Under the pieces are notes generated by a model, which worked only from the letters and a program-made list of their open reading frames with translations, was not told the origin of the DNA and searched no databases. Positions 34,401-46,330 of a stretch of DNA of 64,000 nucleotides are shown here, in pieces (the first letter of the stretch is position 1; each line of letters starts with the position of its first letter). Source of the DNA: Papaver somniferum (Eukaryota > Streptophyta > Magnoliopsida > Ranunculales > Papaveraceae); contig NC_039358.1 in assembly GCF_003573695.1 (NCBI RefSeq), forward strand, positions 157,470,920 to 157,534,919. Reading direction: 5' to 3'. Position numbers and translations under genes: made by a program.

Positions 34401-34618
34401 CCTCTCAAACAACCACCGAACGCCAGCCTAAAGTAGGATGGTTGGGCTGGTGTGGAGCAGCTTGGAAAAGCTTGTACGCACAAGACTGCCAATGTCGGTC
34501 TCAAAACAGATCGCGGCCGTCCAACTTCGCCCGCATGGTTGGATGGCATAGATCGTCCCATGAACGGTTGGACAAGCGTTGTCCTGCACACCGGACGGCC
34601 CCCTTTTTACAAACTTGT
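34401..34618 (+). repeat. Type-1 LTR fragment fused to a type-2 LTR
   Basis: Reverse complement of 44297-44514 with few changes: CCACCGAACGCCAGCC, then TTGGATGGCATAGATCGTCC. Homology stops at CCCCCTTTTTAC. It cannot be an independent insertion because both type-1 ends are lacking. Confidence 0.8.
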
Positions 34619-35006
34619 TGCACCTCATACAAGGATCGATTCCCATTTGTGATGTATTGCACCTCTTACTAGGATCAGTTCCCCTTTACCTAGATTCGTC
34701 ATACACAAATCACAAACTCGATCATACCATCTCAAGTGATTACTTAAGATCGCTTTCACTAATAAAAGTCATATCAATACATTAGTCAGACCTTTGTGAA
34801 TAGTTTTACCAAGAACACAAACAGGTCATGAGCGGTTATACTAATCACACATATTGGTAGTTCAAAAGATATGCAATGAATAACAATACCAATAATGCCT
34901 GGCGATTTCCTTTTCGATTCACAAAACAAGTTCATGAATTTACTTCCTTAAAACACATGTAAAACATTGTTTCCTAGGATGAAATTGAAAAAGAGGGGGT
35001 CTAACA
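34619..35006 (-). repeat. Copia LTR, start piece (minus strand) with a short tandem repeat
   Basis: On the minus strand the LTR starts at 35006 with TGTTAGACCCCC. It carries about two and a half copies of a 40-45-bp unit (GCACCTCATACAAGGATCGA / GCACCTCTTACTAGGATCAG) at 34624-34700. It is the 5' part of the LTR seen at 26797-27061 and 29609-30931. Confidence 0.5.
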
Positions 35007-35440
35007 ACACCACCCAATATTTCACTTAGCAATCTGTATGGACTAAATCCGAAATACTTTGCTAGAGAATCAACTAGACAGTCAGACTCAATCTAGATAA
35101 AAGTATCTCAAGGAGTTAATATCTCTCTCTTGATTTGATTTTTACTCAAGATAAAATCAATAGCGAGTCTTTATCAAATACAAGGAATAACTTGGACGGT
35201 ACCAAAGACCAATGTCCAAGGATCATTCAATATCAATCAACAACCAAAGGTTGGATTTCCAATTGATGATCACGAACACACAACCTGTATTATTTCAATT
35301 ATATAAAATATAATGCAGAAAATAAATAACACATACACCAGAAGTTTTGTTAACGAGGAAACCGCAAATGCAGAAAAACCCCGGTACCTAGTCCGGATTG
35401 AATACACACTGTATTAAGCCGCTACAGACACTAGCCTACT
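35007..35440 (-). repeat. Copia LTR, 3' part, target of Element 1
   Basis: Contains GTTAACGAGGAAACCGC (35348) and ends ...GACACTAGCCTACT at the insertion point of Element 1. The sequence continues at 60371 (ACAAGCTAACTTCGG) after the duplication CTACT (35436-35440) / TTACT (60371-60375). Confidence 0.6.
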
Positions 35441-37938
35441 TATTTATGGATGAAAAATATTTCTGCTGGTTTTGGTAATTTGGGGTGTGTGGATGAGAAA
35501 TGAATCTAAACCCTAAACAAATGCACTGCACGGGAGTGCTTTTGATTCGAGAGATCAATCTGTACAATTCTGGCCTAAACTAAGAAATGGCCATTCCAGA
35601 CTTGCTTCGGTCACAAAGTGAAGGAGATGGGGTTGATCTTAGGGAGGGAAGCGAAGAAGGTGTTGAGATCGTGAAGGTGTTGGCTGTTTTTGACTTGTAT
35701 CATAATACCGAACTGGCTTGCAATAATGTAAGCAAAGCTCTGTGTGTTTGAATACGTTGTATCAACATTTGGTTTATGTCTTGTCCCCCCTTTGGAAATA
35801 GGGAGGAGAACCTATTTATACAAGTCATTTAGCCTAACCCTCATCTCTCGTGGGAAGTGGAGTGATGGAGTATTGGAGTCGTGTTAGTGTCACACGATCA
35901 ATATTTGCCCACTTCTCCCATCATTACTAACCGTCCATGTCTTCCTGACATGTTCGTGTGATGGCGCGTTGCACGCTACACGCTGTAAACCGCCATACCA
36001 ATACCCCGGTATGTATCCCCCAGTTTGTGACATGCTTGATGTCTCGATTGTGTGGATCGTGGGACCCACAGAAGGTAGCATACGATGCTAGGTTAAATTA
36101 CTAAGTAATTTGGGAAACCGATATTTATGAAATATCGTGTGTATTCTATGCATGTAATGCATCAAATATATTCAATATGCATGAAGCATCGTTGTTTTAA
36201 AGCTTATCGAAGTAAGCCGCGGATTAAGCGTGTCCAATCAGCTGCATGCATAGTTACCTTCAAGTGATCGTTTTGAGGCTGCGTAGGCAAGCCCTCCCTT
36301 GGACGATCACATGATGTGGTAGAGTGATGGATGGTGATCACCATGACACCTTATTGGCCAACTAACTCCTAGGCCGGGCTTCCTAACCAAGCTGTTAGAG
36401 TTGGACGGACGAGATGATATATGACGCTCATCTGCGACCGTTGATGAAGTTTTAGGGATTTGAAGAGGTGCGCAAGCATCACTCTTCAGCTTGGTCGAAT
36501 CCAAGCATGGGAGACATTTTTGGAAGGACCGACCGGGCATGCATGTAGATGGATTGACGGTGTACACGTCTGTACCTCACTATCCCATGAAGATGTGATC
36601 TAAGCCACTCAATTTTTTCGGCAAAGTTGAATGGTTGAGATCGGTTTGCGGCAGAAATCCGTTGCCGCAAAGGAGTTGGAAGCCGCGCGACATGCCTACT
36701 TAGGGCGCGCGTTTCGAGACCTTCAGCCATGATTGGCCTTGTTCGATCGGTCATGCAAACCCTAATTAGGATATATACCCTCCATCCATGCTTGCGAAGA
36801 TGGACGCTCGTGATCAATTAGCGACACATGTAACATGCCGCAAACCCTAATTAGGATTTTGGATCGGTCGTGTGTACACGACTTCAACCTAACGGTTTGG
36901 CAAGCTATGCTCCTTCTTTGAGGAGGCCGGCCATGTGGGACCCACACTGAGCCAGTGGTGAGCATGTGTGTACTTGTCCCACGGTCATAAGCTTGATCTA
37001 AGCCATCCAAACATGCCGGTTAAGTTGGATGGTTGTGATCAATTTAAGACACTAGTGGACTTTCCTGTGACCCTTAAAGCATCACGTCGGACGAACTTAG
37101 AGCAAGCGTTTGCTCCTCCCTGGCTAGGTCGTGAGAAGTTCGGTCAAGTAAGTAAAAAGGGGTCCCGCCAGTGTGCAGGACAACGCTTGTCCAACCGGTC
37201 ATGGGACGATCTATGTCGTCCAACCATGCGGGCGAAGTTGGACGGCCGCGATCTATTTTGAGACCGACATTGGCAGTGTTGTGCGTACAAGCTTTTCCAA
37301 GCTGCTCCACACCAGCCCAACCATCCTACTTTAGGCTGGCGTTCGGTGGTTGTTTGGGAGGCGTGGTATGTATTCGACCGACCAGGGAAAAAACGGGACC
37401 GCTGGTGGTCATTAAGGTGGTAGCCTGCTCCTGCTGAGGATCGTCTAGGCTGGTTAAATCATGCGGCCAACTTGCGTGGTTCGTGATTGTTTCTGAGACT
37501 GACATGGACAGCCCAGATGCTCAATCGGGATAGTATATCACACCGAGAGATGTAGCATGTACGGGTATTTCGTGCATGCCTCATTATCGATACTTGGAGA
37601 TTCGTGTCACTCTGCTGAGAGCAACATTCAGTCGTCATGCCGCACCAATAATGAGGGTTCTGCGGGAACAACACAGGAAATACAAGGATAATCGCGCATT
37701 AATTAATAATGCTATAAATTCACAGGGAATATGGGGTTGTTGTTACATGCTCCAACCTGGATGAATTTTGTGTATTTAATTCACAGAATACTGGGATTGT
37801 TGCCACATGCTCCATTCTAGGTGAATTAGTAAAGTGAAGAAATATTCATCACTTATCAATGGCTTTATCCTTTGCAGGATGTCAACGCATAAATTTGGTT
37901 TTACAATTTTAGACCTGAACTAAAATCCACCATCAACA
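35441..37938 (-). repeat. 3' LTR of Element 1 (type 1)
   Basis: 2,498 bp; plus-strand ends TATTTATGG (canonical TGTTTATGG, one change) and CCATCAACA. Monomer landmarks lie near 36389, 36613, 36789, 37012, 37226 and 37448. TATA box at 35811-35820. Confidence 0.87.
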
Positions 37939-38118
37939 TTAAGTCTCATGCCTAGCACATAATGGTTGTATCATTGTGGGGTAGGCGTATGATGGTGACA
38001 AATTTACATACTGAAATGACCAAGCTAAAGTAAATACATATTTACCGCATAGATAGACATCGCCAGGTGATGTCCCGAAGCTGGTCAAACCTGATTAGGG
38101 TTGTGAAGGAAGTAGGAC

Positions 38119-39090
38119 TTGGTCAGGCGAGCCGCTTTAGTTCCCTCCTTACATATCTGGACAAAGCTTGGCCCGTTTCTTGGACTGGGTGCGCTCCTTT
38201 CCATTATACGGCGGCCTCTCTCAAATACATCCGATAGGCATTGTTGGTTGTTATCCCGAATTAGTAGCCTTTATAGGTGGCAAGTAAAGACTCCTTTTCC
38301 TCCTGGGATTCTGTTGGCTTGTGAAATATAAAGAAAATTTTATGGATTCCTCCTATCGCATAATCGTTTTCTTCTATATCCCAGGTACTTCTCCGTGCTT
38401 ATCTTATCTTTTGATTGACTGATGATGATTGATTTTTTTTTTAACCGTAACTTCTTCTCCTTTGCAGTTTATCATGAAAGCGGTTGGTGATGATTACTCT
38501 GTAACTTCTCCAGAAAAAAGTTTTGAAATCAACAAGCCTGAGGAGGCTGATGCGCATGAGAAGGTAATGGCTAAAATCGATCTCCCACTTCGCGAAGTCA
38601 GTCGTGCTATATAGGGGATGTCCATTCTGTATCTGCGCATCGCCAGAGGACGTATTCGTGCCCTTTCAGCTTCAATCGACATGGAGGAGCAATGGAGGCA
38701 TGATGAAGCGTCGCAAATACCAGTGAGTGCCAGGGCTGAGAGGTTTGCAACACGGTTAAAGAGGCGGAGGGTTGGAAACAAACGGCCTCCAGGTGAAGAT
38801 AAGTGTGATATCCAATCCATGACGGTGTGATAATCTTTGATTCCGACACAGACGAACCTGAGCGTCCGAAGGTGATCAACCCAATCTCCAAAGTTGCAGT
38901 GGCTTTTGACGAAGATATGGAAGATATCCCTGCTGATGATGTTGGGGCGGAGAGCGTTGCTTCAGAAATATCCGAAGTGGAAACTGAGGCAAATCCAAAG
39001 GAAGAAGCAGTAGCGGCCCACGATGATGATGGTGTTGAAGCAGGCTCCAGTGGTGGTGGTGAAGACACGACCAACTTTCTTGATGACTAA
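38119..39090 (+). pseudogene. Antisense ORF region of Element 1 (captured gene remnant)
   Basis: Plus-strand frames opposite to the element. A stretch at 38119-38384 is followed by a donor CCCAG|GTACTT at 38385 and, after about 80 bp, an acceptor with pyrimidine tract CTTCTCCTTTGCAG ending at 38467. The next exon reads M-K-A-V-G-D-D-Y-S-V-T, one TAG at 38612, then R-I-A-R-G-R-I-R-A-L-S and R-R-R-V-G-N-K-R, a frameshift near 38826, and a very acidic tail (I-I-F-D-S-D-T-D-E ... D-D-V-G-A-E-S) ending at 39090. I do not recognise the family. Position and orientation correspond to the PMD gene of Element 2, and the acidic tail could be the C-terminal end of a similar captured gene. Confidence 0.5.
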
Positions 39091-39698
39091 ATCTTCATGT
39101 TCTTTCTCTTTTGAGTATTTTCTCATAATTTGTGAACATTTTCCTTGCACTCAGTGGCGGCTGAGTCTAAGGTCTTTTTGCTTGCTTGATTGAATAAGGG
39201 TTTCACATTGCTTTTTGATGTAAATCTTTCAACATGGCCATAGATGCGGTCATATGTTGTTCTTGCAACGAAAAAAAGAATGTCATACGGACCTATCTGT
39301 GCTCCTGACGCGAGATCTCCCTGGTCTTGTTGGGGTAAATGGCCCAAAACGTCTTCCTTTTTCTGCACATATTCTATTTCCCCGACATCTTCCAAAGAAT
39401 ACAAAATGTTTGTTTAGGGTTTCCTTCCAGGCCTGCTCTAGTGGGTAATGATGATTTAGGTTGACTCAGAATTTTGTTTCTTTCTTTAGGGGTAAAGAAA
39501 TTCCTAGATGGAAATAATATTTCGATTAATTTGAAAATTGAAACCCTAACTATGAATGCAAGTATTGCAATCATTTTCTGGAAGAATTACAAATACGGCG
39601 TAGAAATGAAATTGTGGAAGAAATACTAAGGGGAACGCTGGAAAAATAGCACAGATTTTCAAGTATGTAGGGCGCTGGAAAAGTGGTAGAACAACATC
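39091..39698. other. Noncoding spacer in Element 1
   Basis: No frame, repeat or structural signal is seen between the antisense ORF and the integrase-tail end, apart from short AT-rich runs. Confidence 0.4.
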
Positions 39699-40562
39699 TT
39701 AAGTACTGTAAGGTTTGAGCCATCGCGAGTGAACCATTACGCCTTCCATCTTGTCAGCGTTGATGAGATTGCAGTAACCGCCTAAGATAACATTTGTTAC
39801 CAGGTATGGTTCATCCTCTCTTTCGGTGGGTGAGTCAGGCTGAGTGGTCACTTTCACCGCCATGCTCCCAACTTTGAACGCAGTTTTCTTCCTCACCAGA
39901 TCTCCAATTCTAAATGGGTTTGGGTGTTGTACAGATACCCGGTCCTTGGCCCTGTCGTCTTTGGTCGAGAAAACTTCTAAACTTTTGATGAAATGTTTGA
40001 AAGGACCAGTCTCCCATTCACATCTCTTAGCGGGGGTTGGATTGTTGGTTGGAGCGAGTCCCCATGACTTATCATAAGGAGGAGTGATTGGTTGCAAAAA
40101 GGGTTTTTCGATGAGACTTACTTGAGCTTGGAACCTTTTAATGTATGCTGATGGGATCTCTCCAGGAAGCTGTGTCACATCGGCAAGTTGCAGATACGGC
40201 AACAGACAGTCTTCAGGTTCAGACGGCTTGTTGGAGATTCTTTCAGGTATCGAAACCGGCAGAGGCCATACTCCCAGTGTTTCCTTGTTGTCGTGTATCC
40301 AAGAGTGTCCCAGGACCATGTCGTAATTTGGATGTTCTTTGACTATGTAGAACTTTGCTTGCGTCGAGGCATCACCCAATTTAACTTCAAGATCAATGTA
40401 TCCATATGCATCTCCAAGTTCTCCTTCTGGATTCTTAATCACGGTTGGGCTGCGAGTAGCTTCTTGTTTCGAAATCCTTGCCGCTTTCAAGGTCTTGACA
40501 GTGACGATGTTGAAATCGGAGGCTGCATCAACCAATGTGCTATCGAACTCGACGTCCTTCAA
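39699..40562 (-). pseudogene. Element 1 aspartic protease fused to an integrase C-terminal tail
   Basis: A single open frame of about 287 codons. The first 100 codons are a retropepsin-like domain: L-V-D-A-A-S-D-F-N-I-V (active-site region, 40521-40530), Y-G-Y-I-D-L-E-V-K, Y-D-M-V-L-G-H-S-W-I-H. The catalytic triplet is D-A-A, not D-S/T-G, so activity is doubtful. The last 70 codons are the integrase C-terminal SH3-like tail: F-R-I-G-D-L-V-R-K-K, P-Y-L-V-T-N-V-I-L-G-G-Y, S-R-W-L-K-P-Y. The reverse transcriptase, RNase H and integrase core that should lie between (about 900 residues) are missing, with about 100 linker codons in their place. The same join occurs in Element 2. Confidence 0.78.
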
Positions 40563-40583
40563 ACGAGTGACAGTTATGAGTCC

Positions 40584-42467
40584 TCAGTTTCCCTTGCTCG
40601 CATCTTCCAGGAAAGACTGAGGTTCTGAGACTGCTTCCTTTTCTGGATACAAATGCCTGTCTGATACAACGCGGTTGAGGGCTGAAAATATGTCTTGACG
40701 CGGCGCCTTGGAGAAATATAATATTTCGCACAAACGCTCTATCATAGATTGTACAGTCTTGCAAACAGAATCCCCGGAGATTATGCAGTTCCTGATAGGG
40801 AGAGGATCTCTATGAACACCTTCGTTTCCCAACTGGAGTTGTCCTGCCTCTACCTTTTCTTTGAAGATTTTCTTCAAGTTGTTGCAGTCCTTAGTCGGGT
40901 GATGGACGAACCTATGGTAGCGACAGTACTTGGGGTCCGTCATGTCTTTCTCAGTCGACGGGCATCTGATGGGAGGTAGCTTGATAGCATCGTCTTGAAT
41001 CCATGTTTTCAAAAGTTCCACTACTTCATTCATGGGGAATCGGAAACCTATATCTTCAGCGTCTTGTGCAGGAGTCTTGCCCGTTCCCTTTCGAGAGGAA
41101 TTTGTGTGTGCTGGAGCCGCACACCTGGGTTGTTGTTCTATTGCTGAAGCTTTCCTTTTTCCTCCTTCGCCCACCACGCTCACAGAGGGACCAATGTTGT
41201 ACTGCTTGTTGATGAGACGCCTACTCCCTCGACTCTCACGTGAATCTTCGTTTCGAACAACCCTGGTTATTTCCAATAACGCTGGGGCGGTTTTGGCTAA
41301 ACGCTTGGCAGCTTCTTGGAGTTCGGAGAACGTCTGGAAGCCCAGATTCTCTAACAAAGCGCGGTATATGGGTACCATCTCGTTAATGCATAGCTCCACC
41401 AACTGGCGTTCGGTGACGTTCAGATCACGATAATCTAATGCTTGAGTCCTGAACCTTTTAACGAAATCGTTCGGATGCTCGTTGTTCCGCTGGGAGACTC
41501 TCCCCGGATCTGAAAAGGTGATTTGCTCAGACACAAAAAAAATACTTTCTGTAGAAAGCACTGACCATCTCCCCCCAAATGGATATGTTGTTAGGAGCGA
41601 TGTTGTTGTACCAGGTGTATGCTTTTCCAGTAAGTGATTTTGATAACTCTTTGAGGCGGAGGACATGATTGTATTCATGCTCCCCCAAAGACTCCAAAAA
41701 TCAAGAGATGTGTTCACGAGCGTTACCGGTACCGTCGTAGAGGGTGAATTGGGGAGAGATATATCCTCTGGGAAGGGGAATCCGCTGCACGTCTTGAGGG
41801 TATGGAGGTTGGTGTTGGTGCATACCTATTGGATTTCCTTTGCCACGGTTTTTGAGGAATCTCTCCAGGTCCTCGCGTGTGATGAAGTTGGATGGCTGGT
41901 CCCTTTCTCTTGGACGCTCAGGAGCCACATGAGTTTCTTCGTCCATGTGGGGCCGCACCGCTGAGGTACCTGCTTCAGGTGCGTTGAATGTGTTCCTTGT
42001 TGGATCCAGGGGATGTCTTGACTCTTGTGGTAACCAATTAGTTAAGGTCTTGAGGAAAGTGAGTACCTCTTTCTGAGTTGCAGCCATGTCCGTCTGTGCC
42101 TTAGCAAGGACTTCTTGTATCTCCATCAAATCCACCATAGTAATAGGGGTTTGTCCTCCCTTGGATCCTCCGGCTCCTCGTCCTGAGGGAGGAGTGGCGG
42201 TTGCCTGGTGACGGTCGGAGGCGTTACACTCGAGGAGATGTCGGGGTTTGCGGCTGCTCTGGATCTGGTGATAGGAGGCGTCACTCCCAATGGGATATCT
42301 CCTCCTGCTCCGCTGGTGTTGGTGGTGGAGGACGTGATTCCACGAGATACATTGATTGTATTGGTAGGTTGCACGGTAACACCGCTAATCGGGATATCAA
42401 CACCGAGAGTGTTGTCAGCGCTGGTTCCATCGAGATTGGTTTCCGATCTAGACCTAAGATCCATCAT
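40584..42467 (-). pseudogene. Element 1 Gag, frameshifted
   Basis: Three overlapping minus-strand frames cover one Gag. 42467-42126 is the N-terminal region (M-D-L-R-S-R-S), rich in T/P. 42138-41701 has A-Q-T-D-M-A-A-T-Q-K-E and I-T-R-E-D-L-E-R-F-L, ending Y-D-G-T-G-N-A-R-E-H. 41717-40584 has the Gag core (F-V-K-R-F-R-T-Q-A-L-D, I-Y-R-A-L-L-E-N-L) and the zinc-knuckle-like C-R-Y-H ... H ... C near 40905 (C-x2-H-x4-H-x4-C). Two or more frameshifts separate them. Gag packages the element RNA; this copy cannot make a full product. Gag resembles that of Element 2 throughout. Confidence 0.85.
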
Positions 42468-42530
42468 TTTTTGAAATCAGAAAGATTGAATTGGTATTGA
42501 ATAGATTGACTTCACAAACGAGAGATTAAT

Positions 42531-42548
42531 CTCCCACTGTGGTCGCCA
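42531..42548 (-). promoter_or_regulatory. Primer binding site of Element 1 (tRNA-Arg type)
   Basis: On the minus strand, TGGCGACCACAGTGGGAG starts two bases after the LTR end. It is complementary to a plant tRNA-Arg 3' end (…CUCCCACUGUGGUCG plus CCA), as I recall the tRNA-Arg(CCG) sequence. Ogre/Tat-group elements use tRNA-Arg. Element 2 has the identical 18-mer. Confidence 0.75.
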
Positions 42549-42550
42549 AT

Positions 42551-44514
42551 TGTTTATGGGTGAAAACTATTTCTGCTGGTTTTGGTAATTTGGGGTGTGT
42601 GGATGAGAAATGAATCTAAACCCTAAAAAAATGCACTGCACGGGAGTGCTTTTGATTCGAGAGATCAATCTATACAATTCTGGCCAAAACCAAGAAATGG
42701 TCGTTCCATAATTGCTTCGGTCACAAAGTGAAGGAGATGGGGTTGATCTTAGGGAGGGAAGCGAAGAAGGTGTTGAGATCGTGAAGGTGTTGGCTGTTTT
42801 CGACTTGTATCAAAATACCGAACTGGCTTGCAATAATGTAAGCAAAGCTCTGTGTGTTTGAATACGTTGTACCAACACTTGGTTTCTGTCTTGTCCCCCC
42901 TTTGGAAATAGAGAGGAGAACCTATTTATACAAGTCATTGAGCCTAACACTCATCTCTCGTGGGAAGTGGAGTGATGGAGTAGTGGAGTCGTGTTAGTGT
43001 CACACGATCAGTATTTGCCCACTTTTACCATCATTACTAACCGTCCATGTCTTCCTGACACGTTCTTATGATGGCGCATTGCACGCTGCACGCTGTAAAC
43101 CGCCATACCAATACCCAGTAAGTATCCCCCAGTTTGTGACATGCTTGATGTCTCGACTGTGTGGATCGTGGGACCCACAAAAGGTAGCATACGGTGCTAA
43201 GTTAAATAACTACGTAATTTGGGAAACCGATATTTATGAAATATCGTGTGTATTCTATGCATGTAATGCATCAAATATATTCAATATGCATGAAGCATCG
43301 ATGTTCTAAATCTTATCGGAGTAAGCCGCGGATTAAGCGTCTCAAATCAGTTGCACGCATAGCTACCTTCAAGTGATCGTTTGGAGGTTGCGTAGGCAAG
43401 CCCTCCCTTGGCCGATCACATGATGTTGTAGAGTGATGGATGGTGATCACCACGACACCTTATTGGCGAACTAACTCCTAGCCTGGGCTGCCTATCCAAG
43501 CTGGTAGAGTTGGAAGGACGAGATGATATATGACGCTTATCTGCGACCATTGATGAAGTTTTAGGGTTTTGAAGAGGTGCGCAAGCATCACTCTTCAGCT
43601 TGGTCGAATCCAAGCATGGGAGACGTTTTTGGCAGGACCGACCGGGCACGCGTGTAGACGGCTTTCCGGTGTACACGTCTGTACCTCATTGTCCCATGAA
43701 GATGTGATCTAAGCCACTCAATTTGTTCGGCAAAGTTGAGTAGTTGAGATCGGTTTGCGGCAGAAATAGGTTGCCGCAAAGGAGTTGGAAGACGCGCGAC
43801 ATGCCTACTTCGGGCGCGCGTTTCGAGACGTTCAACATGATTGGCCTTGGTCGATCGGTCATGCGTGTAGATGGGCCCACGGTGATCATGTTGACATGCT
43901 CGGGACCTTTTAAGTCTACATCTACACCCTCCATCCATGCTTGCGAAGATGGACGTTCGTGATCAATTAGCGACACATGTAACATGTCGCAATCCCTAAT
44001 TATGGTTTAGGATCGGTCGTGTGTACACGACTTCAACCTACCTAACGGTTTGGAAAGCTATGCTCCTTCTTTGAGGAGGCCGACCATGTTGGACCCACAT
44101 TGAGCCGGTGGTGAGCATGTGAGTACTTGTCCCACTGTCATAGGCTTGATCTAAGCCATCCAAACATGTAGGTGAAGTTGGATGGTTGTGATCAATTTAA
44201 GACACTAGTGGACTTTCCTATAACCCTTAAAGCATCACGTCGGCCGAACTTCGAGCAAGCGTTTGCTCCTCCCTGGCTAGGTCGTGAGAAGGTCGGTCAA
44301 GTAAGTAAAAAGGGGGCCCTCCGGTGTGCAGGACAACGCTTGTCCAACCGGTCATGGGACGATCTATGCCGTCCAACCATGCGGGCGAAGTTGTACGACC
44401 GCGATCTGTTTTGAGACCGACATTGGCAGTCTTGTGCGTACAAGCTTTTCCAAGCTGCTCCACACCAGCCCAACCATCCTACTTTAGGATGGCGTTCGGT
44501 GGTTTTTTGGGAGG
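42551..44514 (-). repeat. 5' LTR of Element 1, proximal part
   Basis: Plus-strand start TGTTTATGGGTGAAAAC. It runs to the Element 2 insertion at 44515 and continues at 59796-60370. The TATA box is at 42921-42930. It is visibly close to the 3' LTR at 35441-37938. Some monomers differ in small indels. Confidence 0.87.
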
Positions 44515-44979
44515 TGTAGATGGTGGATTTTCGACAAGGGTAAAATCGTAAACTCATAATTATACGAAGCTCTGATCCAGCAATCAGACGTGAGTATTGA
44601 GACACGGGTCTCTCATCGAATTCTCAACGGAGAGTACTTTCTCTCGGAGTACATGTAGATATGTAGTCTCACGACTGCACAACGGCATATCTCATGAATA
44701 CTGAATACTTTCAATGATTATTTCTATATAGTATCACGAGATGGACGGATCCTAGACAGCTTGCTCTGCAAGTATAGAGTGATAACGTCTTCAGGAACAA
44801 ACAACGATTTTACCCTGACTATATAAAGGATATGACTTACCGACAAGCTCATATCGGGATAATTAATGCTCCTAGACAGCTTGCTCTGCTAGTATAGAGC
44901 CACAAAGTTAATTATTCCTAATTAAGATTAATTCTGTCGTGACATTCACTACTGAATTCCCAGAATAATCTATTATTTC

Positions 44980-45300
44980 TCCTATTCCATGGTCGAATCC
45001 ACGACTGGTCCCATGGAATGGCAATAACAATTGCTCTTATTCCATGGTCGAATCCACGACTGGTCCCATGGAATGGCAATAAACAATTGTTCTGATTCTA
45101 TGATCGAATTCACGGCTTGATCTCATAGAATAGAAATAACTATATTATCTCATTACTCCGATTTCATGATCGAATCCACAACTGGTCTCATAAATGGTAA
45201 TAGATAAATCCTAATTACTCTGATTCTATGGTCGAATCTACGATCCCATGGAATGGTAATGCTCACTTTATTATTCTGAATTCGTAGTCGAATCCTCAGC
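44980..45300. repeat. ATTCCATGG hairpin array in the type-2 LTR
   Basis: About five units of 55-65 bp, each of the form ATTCCATGG, TCGAATCCACGACTGGTC, CCATGGAAT, then an AT-rich spacer (GGCAATAACAATTGCTC). Each unit can fold on itself through its 9-bp palindromic ends. Later units are more degenerate. Counterparts are at 56650-56970 and 33600-33950. Confidence 0.8.
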
Positions 45301-45559
45301 TGATCTTATGAATTAATAATAAACATCTTATTACTCAGTTTTGTGAATTATTCTCCACCGAATTCCACAACTAGTAATAAATAATCAACAACCAGGCATC
45401 TGAGCTACCTCTAAGTAAGCCCCGATTCAAATGGTGAAGGTGTATTCAACGACGATACACTAACAGTCACCGCACGAACGAGTATTTCAAAAATACAACG
45501 AAACGATGAACCTATGCAAAATAGGGAAGAAAATAATAAATAATTAAAAATTTTGACCA

Positions 45560-46330
45560 GGGTGCTGGGAGCACGGACACACGACCGACCGACCGACCGT
45601 GTTGTGGTCAATCCCACACCAGTTTTATATTTTTAATGCATTTTTATTATTTTCCATGATTTGATGAAAATTCTCTCATTTTATCAAATCTCCTTCGTCT
45701 CGAGAAAACTCCTCGGTTTCATGGTATTTTCATAAATTCGTAAAAAATAATAAAATTAAGGAAAAGTGTGGGGCGTGACCGTTGGCCAACCGGCCATGCC
45801 TTGGTCCCAGCCGGCCCCACCTCACGGTTCCTCATTATTTTATTATTATTATTATTTCTCTAATTTCATGAAAAAACTCCTTGATTTCATGGTATTTTGC
45901 ACAAATCATAAATAATAAATAAAATTATGAAAACTTGTGGGACCGGGCCAGCCGGCCCACACGCCCCTGTTTATTATTTTTATTTTATTTTCCTTGAATT
46001 ATCAAATTCCTTGATTTCATGGTATTTCTCTCAAATTAGGAAAAATTCCCTCAAATCATGAAAAAACTTAAAAAATATAAAAATGAAAACTCGTGGGGCC
46101 GGCCATGCCCCCCGGTCCCACACGCCCTTGTTTTTTATTATTTTAATATTTTTGCTTCCTTGAACTCATGAAAACTCCTTCAATTCATGGAAACTCCCTA
46201 AATTCATCAAATTTCTTAAAATCATGAATTTTCATAAATCATCAAAATATTATAAAATTAAGGAAAAGGCACCACGGGACCGTGGCACGACCGGCCGACC
46301 ATGCCTTGGCCTCGGCGGTCCCACGCCTCC
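45560..46330. repeat. GC-rich block array in the type-2 LTR
   Basis: Five blocks of 40-60 bp of the form GTGGGACCG ... GGCCGGCC ... CGGTCCCAC, spaced about 155-205 bp, are set in AT-rich arms containing TTGATTTCATGGTATTTT-like words. Block ends are complementary, so each block can form a hairpin. Counterparts are at 57236-58060 and 32640-33480. Confidence 0.8.
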
